Assembly (NCBI GenBank): GCA_026545225.1
Contig: CM048845.1
Location: 53,978,033-54,042,032 of the forward strand
Direction of reading: 5' to 3'
DNA: 64,000 nucleotides
From: Cornus controversa
Lineage: Eukaryota; Streptophyta; Magnoliopsida; Cornales; Cornaceae
In this document: piece by piece, positions 1-11,759 of the stretch
Numbering within the stretch: position 1 is the stretch's first letter
Layout: the number at the start of each line of letters is the position of its first letter
Made by a program: the position numbers and the translations under genes
Notes under the pieces: generated by a model
The model's database searches: none
Told to the model about the DNA's origin: nothing
Seen by the model: only the letters and a program-made list of their open reading frames with translations

Positions 1-2863
1 ACGTCTCGGGTGATCGAAGACTCCGTCTCCGAGCCCGGAATCAATTACCTCAACCTCTAAATCAATGCGGAAGCTTAATTACATGCATACGTGTTTCTAC
101 ATATGACTCAACATCAATCACTAACTAAGGCCCATACATGGCCACACTTGCACAACACTAGCTGTGAGTCACATTTTTCGCACAATCGAAACCCCATCTT
201 TGCATGATCGAAATTTTCGATCATGCGAAGTACTATCAAAGGAAAATCTCAGCTCTCGGGACTTTTGGACTCTTTGCACTCTGCAATTATTCGCACATGT
301 GAAACATGAGTTTCGCACAATCGAAATTTTTGATAAATGTGGATTTCGCACGATCGAAATGGTCTATCCAGAAATCCTGCAATTCCACCAAAGGGCATTT
401 TCAAGCCAACTCATTCCTCAATACTCATGCATTCTCTATAGGATACTAAACATTCTAATTGGTCCATACATCATTCACAAGGTCTAAACACATACATTGA
501 TTCATTCCTCAAGAGTTGCAACCTTGCCACACATGTAACTACTCCATTCCAGAACTCAACTCCTAGTGTGACTGAAACTTGAAGTTGAAACCTACACCAT
601 TGGATAGAGGATTCAAAAATACTCTATTTAAAAAATAATCACACTCAATTCCGATTTAAAACGAAGAAGTTACGCCCGATCGAAGTTTAGACACAATAGA
701 AAATTTCGCACATGCGAAATTGCCATTTTGCATAAATTTCACTCTGCAGGAAATCTGCAACCTCACACTTTGTCTTTTTTGGGTCCAAATCTCATTCTAA
801 TACCTTAGAATTATCCATACAACATTTTAATCATCTACGCATGATATATCATTATACCCATAGTTCAAATCACACATTTGAATCACTATGATCCCACAAT
901 CCTCATCCATTTCTTACAAAATTATACATGTCATTACACACATTCCCAAAATTCACAAGTTCTCCTCATATACATACATACATGAATCCAAATGAATTTA
1001 CAAGTTACATATGATGTAAATGTAACTACAACATTAGTATAATCCACATGTCACATGCAAGCATGGATAGCCAAATATACAATCTGTACATAAAATCTCC
1101 AAAATATGTCTCAAAATGCTCCTATGAGCTCCAAGTGACTAAGCAAGTCCTTTCCACCATCCATGCCTTACCTGAAAAATGGTTTGGGGGAGTCGGATGA
1201 GCATACAACTATGCCCAGTAGGAACGCCCCAACCCACCTAGGCATCGACCCGACGCTGACCTACATGATACGCATCATGTCATTCCTACACTACATGGCA
1301 TGCTCACTATGTCCACGCTATCAACAAGTCAAATATGTAACAAAAGAACAAATGCTCATTTAGCCATGCATAATCATAAACAACGCAATATGCACCTTAA
1401 ATTCACCGACCAAAACCTTAATATGAATTCAGAATTCATGAACCAAACTCAAACTACCAACCCAACTGCGTAAACTCCACAAATTTCCAGAATGTCACTA
1501 ACGGAACCATTCAACCTCATAAACCAAGGTTCTCACATGTTGACACCTGTCAACCTCAAGATTGTCACTACAATTCCTCATCAATTAAAAACTGCCAATT
1601 GAGAGAGAGGAATCCGTTTGCCGCCAACTGAAATCTGCCAATTGGGGACATAAGCTCATCACACCATCTATGTTTATCCATCATCATCAAGTCTCATACC
1701 ACTTCCTACCCAAACACAACCTATGCTAGGCATACATCACACATGTGATTTCATGCTTTTCAATGCATACCATTGCTATATACATTCTAGCATGCATCAC
1801 TTCACCACATACCACGTATAACCACATATATGTCACAAACATGCATATCCCTCCCATATGCCTACCATTCACAACCTAGCATATATTGATCATGCTTGCC
1901 CAAATGCACCTACTTGCTACCATTAAAATAGCATGCATACACTCTTCATTTACCCCATAACAACACATAAACACATATGTACCCACAATTATGCATAGAA
2001 TTTCACATATGCATAAAAATCACATTATTGCAAAATATGCTCTCATTTTGTACACATAGCGATATTCAGTCCATACATCATATATATATCAATGTGAATT
2101 ACACTAGCATGTAGAATCATAAGGAAAGAGAGGAAACTAAACACCACAGCCCCTCCCCATGTCCCTCAGACATACTAAACCTCTCCGAACTACCCAAAAC
2201 GCTAGAATCGACAACTAGGAGAGAAAGAACACCCCTACCTTAAATTTGAAGACTTTCAAGCACTTTCTAAGATTTCCAGCGAGTTCTACCTTGCCGAAAC
2301 TCGAGTTTGTTCGGTTCAAACCGAAGTCATCACTAAGCTCTAAGACTTATCCTTCTTCGGCACTTCCGAATCCTAGCTCGTGGCCTCCGAAATGAAGAGA
2401 AAAGGAAGAGGGAAGAAGAGGGAGAGTTAGAGAGAGATATGGGCGTGTGATTCTGTGGCTGGAATCCCTAGCCTTAGATATTTATAATAACTAGGGCGCG
2501 AAATGACCAAAACACCCTTGGGCCACTCAACGTACCCTCCCGACCTCCGTTTTCGATTTCGAAAGCGCCTACGGCTTCGAACTCACTTCCTTAACTCTTT
2601 AAATATTTCATTTGATCTAAAACCAAAAACGATTATTTTTCAAAAAATTTCTGGATTCCCGGGCCCACCCAGACCGCGTCTCAGGTCCCGTTGACCCAAA
2701 AAGTCAAACTTCTCCAAATGTTCCCAAAACTTCAAAAACCCTTTAAACAACCTTCCAAACATGTTTCCCACTCTCGAAACATCCATAACATCATTTAAGA
2801 CGCATTTATGGTGAAAATGATGAAAAATTCAAAAATCGGTCAAATTTGGTTCCGGTCTCTACA
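1..2863 (+). mobile_element. Family-L long LTR, left end outside window
   Basis: This is non-coding LTR sequence matching, block by block, the two complete solo LTRs at 12001-14347 and 58363-61203 (the latter inverted). Shared blocks include 'aatcaatgcggaagc' near 60, 'gcatacaactatgcccagta' near 1200, the CT-rich block near 2230-2460, and the terminal 'ggtctctaca'. The plus-strand end ..CTCTACA at 2863 is a canonical LTR CA end, followed by ATTAT as probable target duplication. The TGTCACGCCCCG start seen in the other copy is missing, so at least tens of bases lie outside the window. No internal coding region is visible. Whether it is a solo LTR or part of a full element cannot be told. The family is probably Ty3/Gypsy, judged from length and termini only. 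Confidence 0.75.
170..720. repeat. Copy-specific palindrome cluster in family-L LTR (TTCGCA..TGCGAA type)
   Basis: Short dyads recur: near 174-190 (TTCGCACAATCGAA), 201-229 (ATGATCGAAATTTTCGATCAT), 311-329, 343-362 (TTTCGCACGATCGAAAT), 674-688 and 703-720 (TTTCGCACATGCGAAA). Each is roughly palindromic and about 14-20 bp long with CG near both ends. Comparable clusters with different sequences occur in the other two copies of this LTR. Confidence 0.7.
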
Positions 2864-3573
2864 ATTATAGTAGGACCACATATGATAACAAAGTGGTAGT
2901 GATATTACCCAATGATACTGTTTATCATTATGGCACACACAGGTTAGAGAGGGTTGTATGATCTCTTACAGAGAGAAAAGGGAAGGAAGAAATCCATGGA
3001 ATTTGAATGATTAAACTGGGAATTCCTCTTTTTTATTTACAATACACCACAGGTGCCTTATAGCTACCTAAATGACCATTCATAGGGTCACAACTGTTCC
3101 TGTAAAAGTTGTGCTTGAAAGTATTTAAATTCAAGCAACCTCTTCTTCTCACTCAGGAAATAACCATCACCATCAGAGTTGTGATCAGACATGATGAGGT
3201 GCTATGTTCAAGTATCAGACTGTCGGCCAACACCTTTTAGTTCAAGGAAAAATATCAAGGGAGCTGAGAACCTTGTTAAGCTATCAAGAATATGATGTAA
3301 TAATTGTTAATTCCAGGCAAACTAAGGCTAATGCTAAGGTTTCTAATTATGAGTTTGTTGAAGTTGTGACCAAGTTGACTCTGATCCATGACAGAAGTTG
3401 CCCAGATTTTATGAACTCCACATAGAGTAACAAAATCTTATGCCATAGTCATCCTGAACAAAAACCTAGTTATTGTTTGCATAAATTGAGACAAGAAGCT
3501 CTATTTTCTGTTGTACACCCAATTGAACTTCAGCCTCTCAATTTTGTTTTGAGGAGCATTTGCAGTGAATGCA
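2864..3573. other. Unassigned spacer between LTR and Copia-1
   Basis: This is the genomic target into which Copia-1 inserted. It holds one open frame of 73 codons (3204-3425, plus) that I do not recognise. It has no domain motif and no obvious splice context. No RNA gene or repeat was seen. Confidence 0.4.
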
Positions 3574-3578
3574 TAATG

Positions 3579-3800
3579 TGAGAATTTCTCTGGAGATAAA
3601 GGAATAGGAATAATTCTCTGTGTGTATTCTTCTCTTAATTAGTATAGAAACAATTACAAAGAAGGAAAGAAATTAAATGCTAAAAATCAACTCCTATAAC
3701 TATGCTAATTACATATAATCAACACCTAACTCCATTAACTATGCTAATTACACATAATCAACGCCTAACAAAATCAGCTAATTATCTATATATGTCAACA
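3579..3800 (-). repeat. Copia-1 3' LTR (222 bp)
   Basis: It begins and ends in TG/CA and matches 7786-7970 with substitutions and an internal duplication. The inner edge at 3800 is followed on the plus strand by CTCTCGCTCAAG (3801-3812). On the minus strand this is the purine-rich CTTGAGCGAGAG polypurine tract directly before the LTR. Confidence 0.9.
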
Positions 3801-3807
3801 CTCTCGC

Positions 3808-4515
3808 TCAAGCTGGAGAATAGATGTCCCGGATTCTCAGCTTGGCAAGAGCAGAATTGAACACCTTGCTAGAGACTCTCTTAGTCAAAACATCAGCAAG
3901 TTGATCCTCTGTCCTCACATAGGGAGTGCAAATCACACCTTTTGTTAACTTCTCTTCGATAAAGTGCCTGTTAATCTCAACATGTTTAGTCCGATTATGT
4001 TGCACAGGATCATAAGCAATGCTGATGGCTGCCTTATTATCACAATATAGCTTCACGGGACTTTGACAAGCAATCCTCAATTCTTCCAATATGATCTTCA
4101 ACCATAATAATTCACACACATTATGGGCCATAGCTCTTAATTCAGCCTCGACACTAGACCTAGCCACAACCGATTACTTCTTACTCCACTAAGTAACTAG
4201 ATTGCCACCCAGAAATGTGCAATGTCCTATAGTTGATCTTCGATCCGAAATAGAACCCGCCTAATCGGCATTTGAATAGGCCTCTATTACAGAGTGTTCA
4301 TGTTTCGAAAACAAAAGGCCCTTACCAAGTGCTGATTTCAAGTATTTGAGTATCCTCTCTACTGCCTGCATATGAACTTCATGTGGCTCGCACATGAATT
4401 GACTGACAACACTTACTGCATAGGCTATATCAGGTCGTGTATGAGCCAAATATATTAGTTTTTCAACCAACCTCTGATATTTCTCTGTCAATAGGTGTAT
4501 CATCAGTCTGTTCAC
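3808..4515 (-). pseudogene. Copia-1 RNase H and RT C-terminus
   Basis: Two open segments lie in different frames. 4261-4515 carries the RT thumb/connection signature (LIYLAHTRPDIAYAVSVVSQ) and ends at SNAD. 3808-4167 carries the Copia RNase H signature (SSVEAELRAMAHNVCELLWL, YCDNKAAISIA, RTKHVEINRHFI, ADVLTKR). The stretch between them (about 4168-4260) is interrupted by stops, so the RNase H catalytic region is split. Function is known from the family (degradation of the RNA strand of the RNA:DNA hybrid); this copy cannot make it as one polypeptide with RT. Confidence 0.85.
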
Positions 4516-5476
4516 CCAATCTATGATTTTGTTTGATAGGAGTATCCATAGGCTTGCAGGCTAACATCACTGTCTCAATTAAAAGATCAAGTACATACTT
4601 TCTTTGTGAAACAAAGATTCCCTGCTTTGAACGAGCCACTTCAATACCTAGGAAATATTGCAGAACACCCAAGTTTTTAATTGCAAATTCCCTGGCCAAA
4701 TGTATCTTTAGTCTCCTAATCTGAGTATCATCCCCGGTCATGATGATATCATCCATATAGACAATAACAACTGTAATTCTACCCCCCTGAGAGTTTCGAA
4801 GGAATAACGTATGATTTGCTTGACTAGGACGATATCCATACTTCTGCATAGCTTGTGCAAATCTACCAAACCATGCTTTAGGAGACTGTTTCAGGCCATA
4901 TAATGATTTCTTTAGTTTGCATACTTTCCCCTTATTAGTACTTTCACCACTACCTGGAGGAATGTCCATGTTCACTTCCTCCTCTAGATTGTCATGGAGG
5001 AAAGCATTCTTCACATCAAACTGTTGGAGAGTCCACTCCAGGTTAGCTGCTAAAGATAAAAGAACCCGAATAGTGTTCATCTTCACGACTGGAGCAAACA
5101 TCTTCTGATAGTCAATGCCATATGCCTGAGGATAGCCCTTTGCCACCCATCTTACCTTGTATTGGTCAATTGACCCATCTGCCTTATTCTTTATGGTAAA
5201 TACCCATTTGCAGCCAACAGTTTTCTTCCCTTTCGGCAACTCCACTAACTCCCACAAAGAGTTTTTTTGGAGAGCTCTCAATTCTTCAACCATTGCCTCT
5301 TTCCACCTTGAATTGTCAAGCGCATCCTGTAATTTTTTAGGAATAGATGCAGAAGACAACTGATGGGCAAAAGCCTTAAAGGATGGAGAGAGATGATGGG
5401 AAGGCATAAAACTTGAAATAGGATATTTATATTTTGACTGACAAGTACAATGTGATTTTCTCAAGGTAATAGGCAA
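4463..5476 (-). pseudogene. Copia-1 reverse transcriptase
   Basis: A 337-codon open frame covers most of the RVT_2 domain. It has KWVFTIKNKADGSIDQYK, the first catalytic region QFDVKNAFLHDNLEEEV, KSLYGLKQSPKAWF, the catalytic YMDDIIMTG and the FLGIEVARSKQGI block. The metal-binding DD of YMDD is intact. The frame ends at 4463 and overlaps the next segment (4261-4515) in another frame, so a frameshift near 4470-4510 breaks the polyprotein. The N-terminal ALDNSRWKEAMVEELRAL segment, normal at the start of Copia RT, is present near residue 52. Confidence 0.88.
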
Positions 5477-5563
5477 TTCTAAGTCATTAACAACATTGGA
5501 ATCATCTGGAGCATTAGGAGGAAGATGATTAACAGTAGATGCTGAGTAAGAAGTAGTGAAAAC

Positions 5564-6336
5564 CTAAAGTGGAGTTTGGTATTGAAGAACTTTGGAAGGC
5601 ATCCAATTGATTAAGTAGGCTGCCGTGAGAATAGCCTCCCCCCAATATGACTTTGGTATTTTCATGGATAGAAGTAGAGAACGGGATACTTCGAGAAGAT
5701 GACAATTTTTCCATTCGGCTACTACATTCTGTTGAGGGGAATCGGTGCAAGAAATTTGATGGACAATGCCATGATCAGAAAAATAGGACTTGAGATCAGA
5801 ATAAATGTATTCACCCCCATTATCAGAGCGGGAGACTTTTATCTTTGAATTGCACTGTGTATAGATCATTTGATGAAATGACTTAAAAATAGAGAAAACT
5901 TCACTTTTTCCTTAATCAGATAAACACAGGTAACTCGGGAGTAGTCATCAATGAATGTGACAAACTATTTAGAACCTGAAAGATTAGTCACACAAGAAGG
6001 GCCCCAAACATCACTATAAACAAGAGCAAAATGAATGACACTTTTATTAATACTTAATGGAAAAGGTACTTGATGATGTTTAGCAAGTTTACAAGTTTCA
6101 CATTGAAATTGAGAAACATCAATAACAAAAAATAAAGAAGGAAACAATTTTTTTAAATAATAAAATGACGGATGTCCTAAATGCTTGTGCCATAACCAAA
6201 TGTCACGGGATGAACCAGTAGTGGATTGCATAACATGAACTGAGGTTGAAGCAACTAGTACATCCAAGAGATAGAGGCCACGTCTTTCACTACCAGACCA
6301 ATCCTCGCCCCCGTCCTGAGATCCTGAAATATACAA
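5564..6336 (-). pseudogene. Copia-1 GAG-pre-integrase and integrase
   Basis: 5965-6336 has the HHCC zinc region (LWHKHLGHPSFYYLKKL then CETCKLAKHHQVPF) and DVWGPS. 5564-5869 continues the integrase core with SDNGGEY and the glutamate region PQQNVVAEWKN. Between the two segments a frameshift or stop (about 5870-5964) interrupts the core containing the first aspartate. The family usually reads AERKN where this copy reads AEWKN. The enzyme would insert cDNA into the host genome, but this copy is not contiguous. Confidence 0.85.
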
Positions 6337-6680
6337 TGAGTGTCAAAAAACTTGACAGAACAGTTTAAGGTTTTAGTAAGTTGACTGATAGACAACAAAT
6401 TATTGGACAATCTAGGAACATGAAGAACATTGGAAAGGGACAAAGAATCAGAAAGTGAGATTGAACCTTCGCCAGCCACAGGGGTTGGTGAACCATCAGC
6501 AGTTGTGACACAAGTTTTAGTAACATGAGAAAAAATGAGATAGAGAGGTCATGTGATCAGTTGCCCCTGTAACTATAACCCAAGAGTCTGAGAAAGACTT
6601 ACCGAATACACTGAAACAACGACCAAAGTTACTTGAGGACGTGGCTAAAGAACTGGTCCCTTTAGTAAAGAGCAAGTGAG
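6255..6680 (-). pseudogene. Copia-1 aspartic protease, active site lost
   Basis: On the minus strand near 6600-6520 the translation reads DSWVIVTGATDHMT. In Copia proteases this block normally reads W-I-x-D-S-G-A-T-x-H-M-T, so the catalytic D-S-G has become V-T-G. The downstream part (6255-6479) contains LSNVLHVPRLSNNLLSISQL, the usual C-terminal protease segment, in an open frame separated from the active site by a stop. The protease is therefore inactive. Confidence 0.8.
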
Positions 6681-6839
6681 CACACTCTTAAATCATTTAT
6701 TCCATCTAAGCAGAAGAAAACTTAGCAGTAGATTGGTCACCATTCTAATCACTAAAAAAGGTATAATGAGCCTTGGAGCTAGAACGACTCCCTTTTTCGC
6801 CCTTACTGCCTTCACCTTTGTCACCTTTTTTTCCAGGCC

Positions 6840-7647
6840 ACCAAGGCGGATAACCATTGAGTTTAAAGCATTTCTCTCTCACATGTCTAGTCTGGTTACA
6901 ATAATATCAACCAAATAATCTTTGTCATCATATTTAGTAGTTTTAGCTACATTACTGGATGTTGTAGTTGGTGGAGGATCGGGCTGATGTACTAATGATG
7001 CCCGAGGTGGCTGACTTGTGGTAGAAACCAAAGCAGATCCTTCTGGAGAAGGTGACATACGCACATAAGCACAGGCCACACGGAAAGAGGGAAACATATC
7101 TTTTCCAAGCACCTGAGTCCTTACTTGGTCCAGATCCAGGTTAAGGCCAGCAAGAAACTCAAAAATGCGTTCTTTTTCAATCCGCTTATTCAACAAGGCA
7201 GTATCAACAACACACTCCATCTCACAAGGTTGGTAATAGTCGAGTTCTTGCCACAAAGCTCGGAGGGCATTGTAATATGCCTCCAATGTCCTTCCGTGCT
7301 GAGTAGTAGCCTGAATACGACGCTTCAACTCATAAATTTGTGCCTCATTTCCTCCCACAAAATAAGTCTGAGATACTGCATCCCAAATATCTTTAGCGGA
7401 CTTGAGCTGCATATACCCAGGATTAAGATCGGAGGTCATAGTTTGGAGGAACCAAGGGCAGAGCGTCTTTGCTGGTAATATACAGCTTCACAAAGTGAGA
7501 CCAAGCTAGATAATTGGTGCCATCAAGTTTATGAGGCATCAACTGGACATTCATCATATCTTGATGCGGGTTAGATGCGGTTGGAAGAATCATTAGAGTT
7601 TGAGAATCAATCTCAAAAGTCACATGGATTTCAATTTTGTCTGCCAT
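6840..7647 (-). pseudogene. Copia-1 gag (UBN2-type) with broken zinc knuckle
   Basis: The start ATG at 7647 gives MADKIEIHVTFEI, then KLDGTNYLAWSHFVKLYI, a typical Copia capsid N-terminus. The frame closes at 7423 and the next segment (6879-7439, another frame) carries STAKDIW-like SAKDIWDAVSQTY, YNALRALWQELD and EFLAGLNLDLDQVR. Relative to the family, the segment between the capsid N-terminus and SAKDIW looks shortened. A zinc-knuckle remnant (CNQTRHVREKCFKLNGYP) sits at about 6910-6850 in a further frame. Gag here cannot be full length. Confidence 0.82.
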
Positions 7648-7773
7648 GAAGTCAAATAAGAACACTTGGTCTGTGGTGGGCAGAAAAAAAAACAAATCTG
7701 GTGTTTGGGTATTAAGGTGTATTTGCAGAAAACCTAAAAGAAAAATTAGGGTTTTAAAATTCCTCTCTAGAGA

Positions 7774-7785
7774 GCTCTGATACCA
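7774..7785 (-). other. Copia-1 primer binding site, tRNA-iMet type
   Basis: The minus strand reads TGGTATCAGAGC directly inside the 5' LTR. This is a perfect copy of the standard plant retrotransposon PBS complementary to the 3' end of initiator tRNA-Met. Confidence 0.92.
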
Positions 7786-7970
7786 TGAGGATTTCTTTGG
7801 AGATAAAGGAATAGGAATAATTCTCTGTGTGTATTCTTCTCCTTGAGGAGGATTTAAATAGTACAAAAATAATTATAAAGAAGGAAAGAAATTAAATGCT
7901 AAAAATAACTATGCTAATTACACATAATCCGCACCTAACATAATCAGCTAATTATCTATATATGTCAACA
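7786..7970 (-). repeat. Copia-1 5' LTR (185 bp)
   Basis: TG..CA termini, adjacency to the PBS, and target duplication TAATG just outside (7971-7975) identify it. It is about 37 bp shorter than the partner LTR. Confidence 0.9.
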
Positions 7971-7975
7971 TAATG

Positions 7976-8967
7976 TTTATTGTAGCATTCAGATTTAGTC
8001 TCATTCATTATGTTCTAAAATATCTGGTTTTGGTTTTCAAAATTCTTTTCAGCGTACTATATTTGGGATATATGGTCTTGGTTCCATGTTCGCAGTAAAT
8101 TCATTCTGGAGGATGGCTTTGTTCCCTGAACTGATAGGGAGAACAAAATGAAATTTGAATGCTGATGTAATTCTTTCTTTGAACTCTGACACTTGACTGG
8201 GCTTGTGTTAGTAGGCTTCATCATTGTTAAATCATGATTATAGGCAATAATATCTAAACTAATGGTGAAAGTTTTCTTTAATGAACAAGTTGAAGCCATC
8301 TAACTTAAAATTTTAATCTCAGCTCAGTACCTCCCAGTTGGAAAGACGAGACCTCTGAAAGAACTTCGAGGATATTGGAGAGGCTGGAGGTCCCAAGACA
8401 ACAGAGAACAAAGGTGGTTTCACTCATTATCACAAGCAGTGTCGATGTTGATGCTTGTGTGCCAAGAAAGATGCCTTTGATGTTCCCACCCGCTCGAGCA
8501 GCAGACCAGAGCAACATCCTAACCTATGAAACTGAATTTCCAGAGACTAAAAAGAAAACACAGATGAAAAGGGGATTTCCTTCATGTAAAGCCTGTATGC
8601 ACTCTAGCAGAAATGGTCTATGACTACGAGGTTAGTGAATTCAAATTTTTTCAATTTGCTTGTTTTTACTATTTCTAGCATACTCCTGCTACATATACTG
8701 TATATTCAAGAACATGCATAACAGTTCTAACATGAACAGTATGAGCAATGAGGCTAGATATACAAATAAACATATACATAACGTAGTGTTCCATGGTAGG
8801 GAATACCTTATTATTATCGAACCACAATTTTCCTTTACTGGCTTTCTTCCTGCGATTCCATTATCCAAACTGTTAGATATTTGTGATTTGGAGTGTCTCC
8901 ATTCCATAACTTTCCCTTTCCGTCCATTTTAGTCACCTTCCCTTTCCAGCTATTTTAGTCGCCTTCT
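7976..8967. other. Unassigned spacer with an unrecognised ORF
   Basis: This is the other flank of the Copia-1 insertion. The longest open frame, 8375-8623 (plus, 82 codons, MERLEVPRQQRTKVVSL..), has balanced composition. It could be a relic exon, but I recognise no domain. It is followed at once by AT-rich non-coding sequence. Confidence 0.35.
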
Positions 8968-8981
8968 GTTGATTTAACTAA

Positions 8982-9753
8982 AACGGTTTTAGTCGATGAG
9001 ACTAGAGAAGGAGTTAATGCCAAATTGGAGGTTTGGAGAGAAGCTTTAGAATTAAAAGGGTTTAAGATAAGTAGAGAAAAAATCAATACATGGGGTGTAC
9101 TTTAGTAAATCTAGAATTACAAATAAGGATTTAGTGAGGATTGAGAATCAAGAGGTACAAAAAAGCGAACATTTTCTTTATTTACGTTTAATTATTCATA
9201 ATGAATGAGAAATTGGAGATGATGTTAATCATAGAATCAAGGCAAGATGGGTAAAATGGAGGAGTACATCTAGTATATTTTGCAATGGTGTATACTTTTA
9301 AGACTGAAAGAGAAGTTCTATTGAACCGCTATTAGACCAACCATACTTTATGGCACAGAATGTTAGGTAGCTAGGCAACAACATATGCATAAAGCGAGTG
9401 TGGTGGAAATGCGAATGTTGGGATGGATATGCGGTAAAACTAGAAATGATCACATTCGTGAGATGGTTGGAGTAGCACAAATTGGAGTTAAAATGAGAGA
9501 AAATCAGTTAAGATGGTTTGGATATGTGCAAAAACGACCTTTAGATGCCCCAGTTAGGAAGAGTGACATAGTCCACATTAACCATAATAGGGGAAGACCA
9601 AAGTTAACGTGCGTAGAGTTAGTAAAGAAGGATATGATAGCATGTGGTTTGACTGAGGTTAAGATCTTAGATAGAGCAAAATGAAAACATAGGATTTATG
9701 TAGCTGACCCCAAATAGTTGGCAAAAAGGCTTGGTTGTTGTTGTTGTTGTTCC
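8982..9753 (+). mobile_element. 5'-truncated RTE-like LINE
   Basis: It is a non-LTR retrotransposon fragment flanked by the 14-bp direct repeat GTTGATTTAACTAA (8968-8981 and 9754-9767). It ends in a (TTG)n tail (9733-9750), which is characteristic of plant RTE-type LINEs rather than poly(A)-tailed L1. The C-terminal RT product at 9385-9684 reads VEMRMLGWICGKTR.., LRWFGYVQKRP and RGRPKLTCVELVKKDM, the usual end of these polyproteins. Upstream relics ([20 protein letters not shown] near 9017) are interrupted by stops. Dead on arrival through 5' truncation. Confidence 0.88.
9385..9684 (+). pseudogene. LINE ORF2 C-terminal remnant
   Basis: A 99-codon open segment encodes the tail downstream of the RT domain in RTE-like LINEs. 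Signature blocks are RMLGWICGKTR, IREMVGVAQIGVKMRENQLR, WFGYVQKRPLDAPVR and RGRPKLT. Everything 5' of it is frame-shifted, and the catalytic RT core is absent from the window. Confidence 0.82.
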
Positions 9754-9949
9754 GTTGATTTAACTAAGTTTTATTTTGAGTAGTTGGATCCTAGTTCCAG
9801 TTGACGGTGGATATTGAAATGGATAGTCTTTAAATGGAGACCTTCCAACCTAGATTTATATTCTTCTTGTATATTACCTACTTCCAACTTATATGATTTT
9901 GAACTGATAACTCTCAACACAACAATCTAAATACCAACCTACTTTTATT

Positions 9950-9952
<3 letters not shown>

Positions 9953-9999
<47 letters not shown>
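9953..9999. repeat. (CT)n(AT)n compound microsatellite
   Basis: An uninterrupted CT run is followed directly by an AT run. No gene is adjacent. Confidence 0.95.
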
Positions 10000-10634
10000 A
10001 TACTTGATAACAATGAGCTTGCAGTAGTTTATCATATGCAAGTTAAATAAGACAGAAATTGAAAACTGAATTATATTAGAGTTCTAGTCAAGAAATCTTA
10101 CCTTTGTTTATCTGCAAGGATTCTTACAAATGAACCATATATGTCATCTAGTACCTCTCATCAAAAGGAAAAATGACATTTGAGATCATGTTATATTGAT
10201 TCAACAAAGAAAATCTTTTTAAACGCACATACATATCCTAGTTTTTCGTATTTCTTATGTCGTCCTCCACTTTAACAGCAAGTACCACTTAGAACATCGC
10301 ATTTAGATATTCATCTGTTTTTGATATTAACTCTGCCATCATACATTCATACTACACATGAAAACACAATGTCTATGTTGCATAAAATACTTCTTGATTA
10401 TAATTCCACAATGTAACAATGAGTATATAAAGTGAACACCTCTAAATGAATAGTTTTGAGAAATTATAATGGCTAGGTAAATGTGAAACGACTTACACTC
10501 AGCTCTAGAACTAGAAAATCAGAAGAAAAGGAAAGGTAGGAAATTGAGGAGGGAAAGAAAGAAGGCCAAAATATGCTAAACTAGGGGGATGCTAAGGAAT
10601 GTTCCAGCCTAGGTCATGACGCCTTGCAACTAGC
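10000..10634. other. AT-rich spacer, nothing recognised
   Basis: No open frame of note, repeat or RNA gene was seen between the microsatellite and the hAT target duplication. Confidence 0.5.
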
Positions 10635-11759
10635 AACACACCTAGGCTTGGCAAAATGGGCGGGTTTGGACTGGGTTGAATGTGGGCGGGTCAATTATGG
10701 GTTGTGACCCATATTCAACCCATTTATAGCGGGTTGAATATGGACGGGTCAAATATGGGTCTGGTTAACCCGCCAACCCAGTGAACCGTTTTTAAATTAA
10801 AAAAATGGAAAAGTCATTTTTTCATTTGGGCTAATTTCGTCTTCATATTCGGATGAAGAAAAATGGATGGATAAAAATGCAAACTCATATTAACCATGCA
10901 GGTTGAAATGAAAAAATTCTTTAAATTCTATACTATTTTATGAAATTCCAAGCTAAAAATCTAAGTTGGCATGGACTGATATGTTTATATAAAATCCAAT
11001 CCGTTTACAAGAACCTGACCCATTTATACAAACTGACCCGTTTACCCATAAAAACTATTTTTTCCAGAAATAAAAAATAAACATATATTATTAGGGCTAA
11101 CATGTAACAAAAGAGAGGTATTACTTATAATGTGTTTTTGGCCTGACCCATTTTGGAAGATCCGACTTGATCAAGATAAGTGGGTCGACCCGACTCCAAA
11201 ACACCAATAGATGTAATTTTTGTTAGAGAACCCTTTACAAATGTCACATCACATTAGTTTTTCTATCATTTGATAGAAAATGACCTATACACATGCAAAT
11301 CTTAAAAGTCTCACTAAAGGGGTTTAGTTTTGTTTTGGATTGAGCAAAAATTAATTAATGACCAAAGAGAGCTTCCAATATTTAGTTTGTAGACAATAAT
11401 ATTATATTTAGTTTAGAAAAGTTGTTGGTCAACCCAATTAGATTTTGAGAATCGCTATATTGGTAAATACCAATAATTAAGTATTCTTTCTTAAATTTCC
11501 CAATCCATCAAATTCTTTTGTTCCAACAATATTTATTGTTAGAGGGCGAACACCGATGTGTTAGATATAGACCTGGAAAATTATGCCTATGACAAGCTAA
11601 GATTGTTACATCAATATCTCACTCTTGATCTCAAATTCCCTATACAAATAGTGCAACTTTAGCGATATGATGTTCTTACGTTTAAAAAAAGAAAAGAAAA
11701 AAGAATGTTATTACTTTTCTCTTTTAAAGACTCCATAGTATGAATAACCGTCCGACATG

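Larger units (their letters stand above)
3579..7970 (-). mobile_element. Copia-1, complete LTR retrotransposon, decayed
   Basis: A 4.39-kb Ty1/Copia element is read on the minus strand in the order 5'LTR (7786-7970), PBS, gag, protease, integrase, RT, RNase H, PPT, 3'LTR (3579-3800). It is bounded by the 5-bp duplication TAATG (3574-3578 and 7971-7975). Both LTRs run TGTTGACA...TCA on the minus strand. They differ by many substitutions and by an extra block of roughly 40 bp in the left copy that duplicates an 'actatgctaattaca' segment, so the insertion is old. Frameshifts in gag and the RT/RNase H junction, plus loss of the protease aspartate, make it non-autonomous now. The short LTRs and iMet-type PBS suggest the Ale/Retrofit lineage, but this is tentative. 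Confidence 0.92.
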
